A stretch of 12,538 bases of DNA from Deltaproteobacteria bacterium (GTDB lineage: Bacteria; Desulfobacterota; Deferrisomatia; Deferrisomatales; Deferrisomataceae). Below, one piece after another: positions 1-6,800 of this stretch. The notes beneath the pieces were generated by a model that was given only the letters and a program-made list of their open reading frames with translations, did not search any database and had not been told where the DNA came from. Position numbers and translations under genes: made by a program. Position 1 is the stretch's first letter; each line of letters starts with the position of its first letter. The DNA is taken from contig JAADGT010000150.1 in NCBI GenBank assembly GCA_013152215.1, positions 1 through 12,538 on the forward strand, written 5' to 3'.

Positions 1-217
1 CCTCCTGGGTCGGGGGGGGAGGCGGCTGGGGAGCCGGCCGCTCCGACACCTCCAGCTCCGGGGGCAGCGGCCGGGGCGCCCAAAGGGAACGACCCACGAA
101 CACGCCCAGCAGGAACACCAGCACCAGGACGAGCCCTCCCCCCAGGGCCGCCACGGTGAGGCGCCCCGCGTCGAAGCTGATCACATGCCGGTCCTCCACC
201 TCCCGACGGTCGGCCAT
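1..217 (-). CDS. Membrane-anchored protein downstream of argS, probably SPOR-domain type (3' end outside window)
   Basis: Seventy-two codons are visible, reading from an ATG at 217 to the window edge, so the C-terminus is missing. The product begins with a short charged cytoplasmic segment (MADRREVEDRHVISFDAG). A single hydrophobic segment follows at about residues 22-43, rich in Leu, Val and Gly, ending in a Gly-Arg-Ser-Leu-Trp junction. After that comes a Pro-rich stretch (about residues 48-72) that would sit in the periplasm. This layout of a short N-tail, one membrane helix and a proline-rich linker is usual for SPOR-domain proteins that bind septal peptidoglycan, and such genes often follow argS in Deltaproteobacteria. 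The SPOR domain itself would lie beyond the window, so that name is an inference. The start lies 4 bp after the argS stop, with a weak AGGG ribosome site overlapping that stop, which implies co-transcription and translational coupling. Alternative: another single-pass membrane protein. Confidence 0.75.
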   Translation of the reverse strand, partial: MADRREVEDRHVISFDAGRLTVAALGGGLVLVLVFLLGVFVGRSLWAPRPLPPELEVSERPAPQPPPPPTQE

Positions 218-221
218 GCCC

Positions 222-1889
222 TCACATCGCGTCGGGCGCGTCCACGCCCAAGATCCCGAGGCCGTTGGCGATGACCCGCTGCACCGCGGCCGCCAGGCAC
301 AACCGGGCACGGGCCAGCTCGCGGTCCTCCACCAGGAACCGGTGGCGGTTGTAGTAGCCGTGGAAACGGGCCGCCAGGTCCTGGAGGTAGAAGGTCAGCC
401 GGTGGGGCTCGCGCTGGAGCGCGGCCTCCTCCACCACCTCGGGGAACAGGTACAGCAGCTTCAGCAGCTCCCGTTCCTCCTCCACGCACAGCCGCGACAG
501 GTCCGCCTCGGCCGCCCGGGGCCGTTCGAACCCCGCCTTGGCCGCCTCCCGGAAGACGCTCGAGACCCGGGCGTGGGCGTACTGCACGTAGAACACCGGG
601 TTGTCGGCGGTCTGGGCCTTGGCCACCTCGAGGTCGAAGTCCAGGGGCGCGTCGCACGACCGGGTCAGGAACAGGAACCGGGCCGCGTCCCGACCCACCT
701 CGTCCACCACCTCCCGCAGGGTCACGAACTCCCCGGCCCGGGTGGACATGCCCACGGGCTTGCCCGCCCGCAGCAGATTCACGAACTGGACCAGGAGCAC
801 CTCCAGCCGGTCCGGATCCTCCCCCAGGGCGGCGAGCGAGGCCTTCATCCGGGGCACGTACCCGTGGTGGTCGGCCCCCCAGATGTCCACCACCCGGTCA
901 AAGCCCCGGGCCAGCTTGTCCATGTGGTAGGCGATGTCCGCGGCAAAGTAGGTGAGGCTTCCGTCCCGCTTGACCAGCACCCGGTCCTTCTCGTCGCCGT
1001 GGGCCGTGGTGCGCAGCCACAGGGCCCCGTCGGCGCGGTACGCCTCCCCCCGCTCCTCGAGCAGCCGCAGGGCCTCCTCCACGGCCCCGGCCTCGTGGAG
1101 GGACCGCTCCGAGAACCAGCGGTCGAACCGCACCCCGAACGCCTCGAGGTCCTCCCGGATCCCGTCGAGGATCTTCGCACCGGCCCAGCGGCCCAACCGC
1201 TCCACGGCCTCCTGCTCGGACCACCCCTTCCATTCGGAACCGAACACCCCCAGGGCCTCCCGGGCCAGGTCCCGGACGTACTCGCCCCGGTAGTGGTCGT
1301 CGGGGAACGTCACCGCCTCGCCCGCGAGCTCGCGGCACCGGAACCACACCGAGCGGCCGAGGATCCTCATCTGGTTGCCGGCGTCGTTGACGTAGTACTC
1401 CCGCTCCACCCGGAACCCGGCGAACTCCAGCAGCCGGGCCAGCACGTCGCCCACGGCCGCCCCCCGGCCGTGACCTACGTGGAGGGGCCCCGTGGGGTTG
1501 GCCGACACGAACTCCACCTGCACCCTCCGGCCCTGTCCCACGTCGGAGCGGCCGTACCCGGCCCCTTCCCGTTCCACCTCGGCCAGCACCCGGGTCCAGG
1601 CCAGGGGGTCGAGGCGCACGTTGAGAAACCCCGGCCCGGCCACCTCGGCCGAGGCCACCAATCCCTCCGGGTCCTCCAGGTGGGCCACCAGGATCTCGGC
1701 GACCCGGCGGGGCGGCATGCGCACGGCCGCCCCCAGCACCAGGGCGAGATTGGTGGCGAAGTCTCCATGGTCCGGGTTGCGGGGCAGCTCCACCTTCCAG
1801 TGGACCTGGCGATCCGGCCGGGGCAGCTCCCCGCTGGTCACGGCCCGTTCGAGGGCCTGGGAAAACAGGTCGGTCAAGGTGCGACGCAC
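222..1889 (-). CDS. argS: Arginyl-tRNA synthetase
   Basis: This enzyme charges tRNA-Arg with arginine using ATP in the cytoplasm. It is a class I synthetase of 555 residues, normal for bacterial ArgS. The N-terminal ArgS-specific domain covers about residues 1-90 (NPDHGDFATNLAL is typical). The HIGH-type signature is HVGH at 137-140, after NPTGPL. The KMSKS-equivalent loop is the family form GMSTRAGEFVTL, with MSTR at about 381-384. The C-terminal DALR anticodon-binding domain covers roughly 430-555 (starting near NPVFYVQYAHARV). The frame stays open upstream to 2144, but conserved ArgS sequence begins only at the GTG at 1889, which has a GGGAGAG ribosome site a few bases upstream, so that start is chosen. 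It sits 86 bp after the cysteine-rich small gene and 4 bp before the membrane-protein gene, in what looks like one transcript. No active-site loss is visible. Confidence 0.98.
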   Translation of the reverse strand: MRRTLTDLFSQALERAVTSGELPRPDRQVHWKVELPRNPDHGDFATNLALVLGAAVRMPPRRVAEILVAHLEDPEGLVASAEVAGPGFLNVRLDPLAWTRVLAEVEREGAGYGRSDVGQGRRVQVEFVSANPTGPLHVGHGRGAAVGDVLARLLEFAGFRVEREYYVNDAGNQMRILGRSVWFRCRELAGEAVTFPDDHYRGEYVRDLAREALGVFGSEWKGWSEQEAVERLGRWAGAKILDGIREDLEAFGVRFDRWFSERSLHEAGAVEEALRLLEERGEAYRADGALWLRTTAHGDEKDRVLVKRDGSLTYFAADIAYHMDKLARGFDRVVDIWGADHHGYVPRMKASLAALGEDPDRLEVLLVQFVNLLRAGKPVGMSTRAGEFVTLREVVDEVGRDAARFLFLTRSCDAPLDFDLEVAKAQTADNPVFYVQYAHARVSSVFREAAKAGFERPRAAEADLSRLCVEEERELLKLLYLFPEVVEEAALQREPHRLTFYLQDLAARFHGYYNRHRFLVEDRELARARLCLAAAVQRVIANGLGILGVDAPDAM

Positions 1890-1929
1890 GGTCTCTCCCT
1901 GTGTCGGCAGAGGGGTAACGGGCTGGGCG

Positions 1930-1952
1930 CCGGGATCCCTGTGGGTTCCCGG
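1930..1952 (-). other. Hairpin in the argS leader
   Basis: In the 86-bp gap before argS the minus strand reads CCGGGA-A-CCC, loop ACA, GGG-A-TCCCGG. This is a 10-position stem with one A/A mismatch and a 3-nt loop. It starts about 40 bases upstream of the GTG start. No U-run follows it, so it is not a standard terminator; it could stabilise the mRNA or tune expression between the upstream genes and argS. No T-box signature was recognised. Confidence 0.4.
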
Positions 1953-1975
1953 AGGCGAACGAAGGGGCCGGGGCC

Positions 1976-2167
1976 TCAGGAGTCGCCGAACACGTCCTCC
2001 ACCTTCTTGTGGCGTTCCCCGGGTCCGGTGGACTCGTCCTCGGGCCCGAGGGTCGTGTCCCGGCAGAAATCCGGGCAGTGGAGCACGGTCTCCCGCATGG
2101 TGTGCTTCTTGGTGCAGGTCTCCCGCCACGCGCACACGGCGCACTGGGTGCGTACGTCCAGGGTCAC
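1976..2167 (-). CDS. Small cysteine-rich protein of unknown function (63 aa)
   Basis: Sixty-three residues begin with MTLDVRTQCAVCAWRETC. Five cysteines (C9, C12, C18, C31, C35) have the spacing C-x2-C-x5-C-x12-C-x3-C and lie in the first 35 residues, with His22 and His30 nearby. The tail after about residue 38 is acidic and polar and looks flexible. The pattern suggests zinc or iron-sulfur binding, but no named family is assigned. There is no signal peptide or membrane segment. The GTG start at 2167 overlaps the TGA of the nitrilase-fold gene (GTGA, 4 bp), and the end of that gene supplies a GAGGAGG-type ribosome site, so the two are translationally coupled. The Cys-rich N-terminus and the ribosome site make a real gene likely despite its size. 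It belongs to the same minus-strand run as argS. Confidence 0.8.
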   Translation of the reverse strand: MTLDVRTQCAVCAWRETCTKKHTMRETVLHCPDFCRDTTLGPEDESTGPGERHKKVEDVFGDS

Positions 2168-3033
2168 GACGCTTCCTCCTCGGCCGGGTCGGGAAGGGCC
2201 CGGGGTGTCTCCGGCCAGGCCACCCCGGCCACGGCCGCGTACTGTCGGGGCCTCCGGTCCGCCAGAAACGGCCAGGTGCGTCGGGCCCACTCCACCGTGG
2301 AGGGGTCGACCTCGGCCAGCAGCACCCCCTCGGCCATGCCCAGGGGCTCGGCGGCCAGGTCCCCGTCGGGGCGAACCACGTAGGAATGGCCGTAGAAGTC
2401 CAGGCCGTCCTCGCTGCCCACCCGGTTGACCCTCACCAGGTAGCACCCGTTGGCCACCGCGTGGCTCACGCCCATGGCCAGCCACCGCTCCTGGCTCGCG
2501 TAGGCGGCCGCGGTGGGCACGAACACCACCTGGGCCCCGGCCAGGGCCAGGCACCGGAACCCTTCGGGGAAGAACTGGTCCCACCCCAGCTGGATACCGA
2601 CCCGTAACGGCCCCACCTCGAACACCGGAAACCCCAGGTCGCCCGGTGCGAACAGCCTGCGCTCGGCCCAGCCGGGGATGTCGGGCAGGTGGATCTTCCG
2701 GTACAGTCCCTGCATCTGCCCCCCGGCGTCGACGACGAGGGCGCTGTTGTGGTACACGCCGTCGGCGCGGCGCTCACAGAACGGCAGCACCACGGCGATG
2801 CCGATCTTCCTCGCCACCTCCGAGGCCCAGGTGGCCAGCAGCCCCGAGACGGACTCGGCGTGGGCGGACGGGTCGGCCGAGGCGTCCCGCGGAAACCAGG
2901 GATGGAGGGCCAACTCCGGCAGGCACGCGATCTCGGCGCCCCGGGCCCGGGCCGCCTGGAGAAACTGCTCCACCCGGGCCCGCACCCGCTCGGGCTCTGG
3001 CTGGTGGACAACCTGTACGGCGGCGATCTTCAC
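2164..3033 (-). CDS. Nitrilase/carbon-nitrogen hydrolase-fold protein lacking the catalytic Cys
   Basis: A 289-residue protein of the CN-hydrolase superfamily, closest in pattern to the N-carbamoylputrescine amidase/beta-ureidopropionase-like branch. Family members hydrolyse amides or nitriles with a Glu-Lys-Cys triad. Glu40 (CLPELALHPWF) and Lys113 (LYRKIHLPD) are in place. The nucleophile motif, normally C-W-D-x-x-F/Y-P-E, reads G-W-D-Q-F-F-P-E, with Gly150 (codon GGG) at the cysteine position. The nearest cysteine, C161, lies 11 residues later and is not at the nucleophile elbow. The rest of the fold looks intact (FVPTAAA at 171-177; FYGHSYVVRPDG at 213-224), so this is not a decayed gene. 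It may be an inactive paralogue with a binding or regulatory role, or act by other chemistry. The GTG start at 3033 has a GAGGA ribosome site 8 bases upstream. It is first in the run leading to argS and diverges from the creatininase-family gene. Confidence 0.9.
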   Translation of the reverse strand: MKIAAVQVVHQPEPERVRARVEQFLQAARARGAEIACLPELALHPWFPRDASADPSAHAESVSGLLATWASEVARKIGIAVVLPFCERRADGVYHNSALVVDAGGQMQGLYRKIHLPDIPGWAERRLFAPGDLGFPVFEVGPLRVGIQLGWDQFFPEGFRCLALAGAQVVFVPTAAAYASQERWLAMGVSHAVANGCYLVRVNRVGSEDGLDFYGHSYVVRPDGDLAAEPLGMAEGVLLAEVDPSTVEWARRTWPFLADRRPRQYAAVAGVAWPETPRALPDPAEEEAS

Positions 3034-3069
3034 GGGGTGGTCCTCGGCGGGGCAACGGCGGAATCGGCG

Positions 3070-3081
3070 TTTTCGAGAAAA
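3070..3081. promoter_or_regulatory. Inverted repeat between divergent genes, possible operator
   Basis: The sequence TTTTC-GA-GAAAA has perfect 5-bp arms around a 2-bp centre. It lies in the least GC-rich part of the 96-bp gap between the divergent nitrilase-fold and creatininase genes, just downstream of the predicted nitrilase transcription start. Position and symmetry fit a repressor site, but the arms are short and no regulator gene is visible nearby. Confidence 0.3.
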
Positions 3082-3089
3082 GGCGAGAT

Positions 3090-3119
3090 ATCGTATGGGC
3101 CCTCTGGGGTCCGGGTCAA
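3090..3119 (-). promoter_or_regulatory. Sigma70-type promoter for the nitrilase-to-argS run
   Basis: On the minus strand a -35 element TTGACC (3114-3119, 5 of 6 consensus bases) is followed after 18 bases by a -10 element TACGAT (3090-3095, 4 of 6). Transcription would start near 3083, giving a leader of about 50 bases before the GTG at 3033. The -35 box overlaps the creatininase ribosome site (AAGGAG, 3118-3123) on the other strand. A plus-strand promoter must lie in the same short gap. The best match there is TTTTCG (3070-3075) with TATGGG (3094-3099), but it is weak and not listed separately. Confidence 0.5.
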
Positions 3120-3129
3120 GGAGTTTCCC

Positions 3130-3852
3130 ATGCGCGTGGACCGGATGACCATGACCGAGTTCGAGCAGGCGGTACGCACCGTCCGGGTGGCCCTGGTGCC
3201 GTTCGGGAGCGTGGAGGAGCACGGCAGCCACCTCCCCCTGTCCACCGACACGATGCAGGTGTGGCAGGTGGCCCTGGAGGCGGCCCGCCGGGTGCCGTTC
3301 CTCGTCTGCCCCCCGGTGCACTACGGGTACTGTCGCAGCACCCGGGACCACCCGGGGACCCTTTCGATCCGCCCCTCCACCCTGCGCCGGATCGCCTTCG
3401 ACCTGGTGGAGAGCCTCCATCGCCAGGGGGTGCGGGGGGTGATCCTGGCCTCGGGCCACGCCGGCGGGATCCACATGGCGGCCCTGGAGGAGGCGGCCGA
3501 GGCCCTGGCCGACGCCTTCCCCCACCTGGAGCTCGCCGTGGTGTGCGAGTACCGATGGGCCCAGGAGGCCGGACGGGGCGGGGTGGTGTCCACGGCCGAC
3601 GACGGTCACGCCGGCGAGATCGAGACGAGCCGGATCCAGGCCCTGACTCCCGACCTGGTGAAGGGCCTCTCCCCCGAGGAATACCCCCGGTTCGAGAAAC
3701 CCTTCGTGGCCCGGGACAAGAGGGCCCAGTGGCCCGGCGGGGTGTGGGGGAACCCGGCCGCGGCCAGCGCCGAGAAGGGGCGGGCCCTCTTCGAGGCATC
3801 GGTCGAGCGGCTGGTGGGGCTGGTCACCGAGATGCGAGGCCGCGTGGCATAG
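3130..3852 (+). CDS. Creatininase-family metal-dependent amidohydrolase
   Basis: A 240-residue protein of normal length for the creatininase family, which includes creatininase, the mycofactocin protein MftE and the archaeal formamide hydrolase ArfB. Members use divalent metals to open cyclic amides or cleave small amides or peptides in the cytoplasm. The signature VPFGSVEEHGSHLPLSTDT covers residues 23-41 and supplies probable ligands Glu29, His31 and Asp40. His110 lies in ASGHAGGIH, and Glu163 in DGHAGEIETS (158-166) fits the usual HAGE-TS site. The segment normally NGHGGN reads SGHAGG here, so substrate preference cannot be assigned. The ATG at 3130 has an excellent AAGGAG site 6 bases upstream. 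It is the only plus-strand gene in the window, diverging from the nitrilase-fold gene; its TAG is 9 bp from the stop of the convergent kinase. No signal peptide is seen. Confidence 0.92.
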   Translation: MRVDRMTMTEFEQAVRTVRVALVPFGSVEEHGSHLPLSTDTMQVWQVALEAARRVPFLVCPPVHYGYCRSTRDHPGTLSIRPSTLRRIAFDLVESLHRQGVRGVILASGHAGGIHMAALEEAAEALADAFPHLELAVVCEYRWAQEAGRGGVVSTADDGHAGEIETSRIQALTPDLVKGLSPEEYPRFEKPFVARDKRAQWPGGVWGNPAAASAEKGRALFEASVERLVGLVTEMRGRVA

Positions 3853-3861
3853 GCGCCCGGA

Positions 3862-6800
3862 TCACCCGCCCCCGGCCGCCTGGATCCCGTGGCCGAGTGC
3901 CCGGCTCACCGCCGTCTCCAGGTCGGCCAGGCGAAACGGCTTATGGAGGAACAACGCCCCCTCCATCTCCAGGTCGCCCACCTGGTCGCCGGCGTGGCCC
4001 GAGACCAGCACGGCCGGCAACCCCGGCCACCGGTCGCGCAGGCGCGCCAGGAGCTCTGGTCCGCGCATGCCCGGCATCACCACGTCGGTGACCAGAAGGT
4101 CCAACCGGGCCTCGTCGGCCAGCCCCTTCTCGGCCTCCTCTCCCGAGGCGAAGGCCAGCACTCGGTACCCCAGGTCCCGTAGGCACTCGGCCGCCAGATC
4201 GCGCACGGCCGGGTCGTCCTCCACCAGGGCCACGGTGCGGCCACCCCCGGCCGTCACGGTCTCGGGGGCCTCGGCCGGCGACTCGGCGGCCGGGGCGTCG
4301 GCCGAGGGCCACAGCACCCGGAACAGGCTGCCCTCGCCGGGACGGGAGACCACGTCGATCCGGCCGCCCGCCTGGCTCACGATCCCGTAGACCGTGGCCA
4401 GGCCGAGGCCGGTTCCCTTCTCCTCCCCCTTGGTGGTGAAAAACGGCTCGAAGATGTGGTCCACCACCGCGGGGTCGATTCCGGTGCCCGTGTCCTCCAC
4501 CTCGATCACGGCCACCGGTCTGCCTCCGTCGACCCCCCGCAGGGTACGCACCCACAGGTCCCCCCCCCGGGGCATGGCGTCCCGGGCGTTCACCACCAGG
4601 TTCAGAACCACCTGCTCCAGCTGGCCCGGGTCGGCCCGGACCGTGCCGACCCCGGATCCCAGCTCCAGGTGGAGCCGCACATCCTCGCCCAGCAGCCGTT
4701 CCAGCATGCCGGTCAGGTCCCGAAGGGCCTCGTTCAGGCGCAGGACCCGGGGCTCCACCTTCTGGCGCCGGCTGAAGGTCAGCAGCTGCCGGGTCAGCTC
4801 GGCCGCCCGGTCCACCGCTTTGAGGATCTCCCTGGCGGCCCGCTCCCCCTTCTCGTCGCCCCTCACCCGGCGGCCCACCATCTCCGCGTAGCCGGACACC
4901 GCCGTGAGCAGGTTGTTGAAGTCATGGGCCACCCCCCCGGCAAGCCGCCCCAGGGCCTCCATGCGCTGGCTGTAGGTCAGCTGGGCCTCCAGGGCCCGTC
5001 GCTCCGTCACGTCGAACAGGATCCCCTCCAGGCGCCGGCCGGCCGGCCCTTCCACGGCCCGGCCCACGTCCAGGACCCAGCGCAGCCCCCCCCCGGCGTC
5101 CTGGACCCGGTACTCCACCTCGTAGGGCTCGCCCCTCGCCACCGCGGCCACGATCTCCCGCCACACCCGGGCCCGGTCCTCGGGCACCACGGGTTCGGCC
5201 AACCCCCGGGAGGGGTCGCCCAGCACGACGGGATCGGACTCGCCGAACACCCGGGTCGCCCCGGGGCTGAGGAACTCCACGGGAGCGCGCGAGGGCTCGC
5301 ACCCGCACCGGTAGGCCGCTCCGGGGAGGTTGTCGATCAGGGTGCTCAGGGCGCGCCGGGTCTCGGCCAGGCGGGTCTCGGTCCGGAGCCGCTCCAGTTC
5401 TCCCCCCACCCGGCGGGCGTACAGCGCCAGCAGCTCCCGCTCGGCCTCCCCCACCCGCAGGGGTCGGTCGTGGAACACGCACACGATGCCGATCACCCGA
5501 CCCGCGCTGTCGGTCACCGGGAACCCGGCGTAGGCCTCGAGCTCGTGCTCGCGGAAGAACTCGCTGCCCGGAAACGCCTCGCGGAGCCCCCGTTCGAACA
5601 CCACCAGATCGTTGCGGGCGGCCACCTCCCCACAGGGGGTGTCGTTAAGGGCGAAGGCCGGCCGGGCCACGGGCCGTCCCCCCACCACCGCGGCCAGGGG
5701 CTCGCCGGTGCCCTGCTCGAGGTCTACCCGGCTCAACAACGCGGCCCGTGCCCCGAACTCGCGGGCCAGGGCCGTGACGACGGCCCGAAACAGCTCCGGA
5801 CCGGTAAACGCGGCCGTGGCCTCGTGGAGCCGACGCAACCGTTCCTCGGCACGGCGCCGCACCCGGGCCTCGGCCCGAAACGCCTCGAGCGCGGCCACCC
5901 GCTCCAACGCCACCCCGGCCATGTGCCCCAGGGTCTCCAGCGCCTCCCGATCGTCGCCCGAGAAGGTGCGGCCGGCGGGGAACATCAGGGTCAGAACCCC
6001 CAGGGTGCGTCCCTCGGCCCGCAGCGGCACCGCCGCAACCGCGCCGACCCCGAGCAGGTCCGCCGCCTCGGGCACGGCGGCCGGGTGGCTCCGGTAGTCC
6101 TCCACCACCAGCACGGTCTCGGCCTCGAGCACCCGGCCGGTCACCCCGTGGTCCCGGGGGATCCTACCGAACCGGTTCCGGAAGGCCAGGGGCAGGTTCT
6201 TGCCGGCGGCGAGGAACAGATGGTCCCGTTCCTCGTCGAGCCGGTACAGGGTCGCGGCCGTGGCACCGAACGCGCCCAACGCCCCCTCGCTCACGGCGTG
6301 GAGCACGTCTTCCTCGTTCTGCGCCAGGGTGAGCTGGCTGGCCAACCGGTATAGCCCGTCCAGCCGCTGGGCCCGCCGGGCCAGCTCGGTCTCCCAGCGT
6401 TTGCGCTCGGTGATGTCCCGGAGTACCCCGGCCACCCCTCGGATGACCCCGGAGGCGTCCCGGATCGGAATTCGAGACGCCAGGAACACCCGGTTCTCCC
6501 CGCCCACGGGGAAGACCTCCTCCCCCTGGACCGGCCGGCCCGTGCGCAGGACCTCGCGATCGTGGGCCTCGACCATGGCCGCGGACTCGGGGGGGAGGAA
6601 GTCCCGGGGCCTCCGCCCCATGGCGGCCTCGGGCGACACCCCCAACAGGCGCGCGCCCACGGGGTTCACCATCTCGTATCGGCCCTCCGTGTCCTTCAGG
6701 AACACCGCGTCCTCAGAGCCCCTGGCCAGGGCCTGGAGCCGTTCCTCCGAGGTGCGGACCTCTTCGAGCAGATGCCTGTGACGCCGGCCGGCCCAGGCCC

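Noticed and set aside
156..2429. Very long plus-strand open frame opposite argS and its neighbours
   Set aside because: Its translation is a low-complexity mix of Pro, Gly, His, Arg and Gln and lies antisense to clearly conserved genes; this is usual at such high GC.
2164..3609. Longer start for the nitrilase-fold protein, since the frame stays open to 3609
   Set aside because: Family similarity begins at the GTG at 3033, with a ribosome site there; the upstream part lies antisense to the creatininase-family gene and crosses the promoter region.
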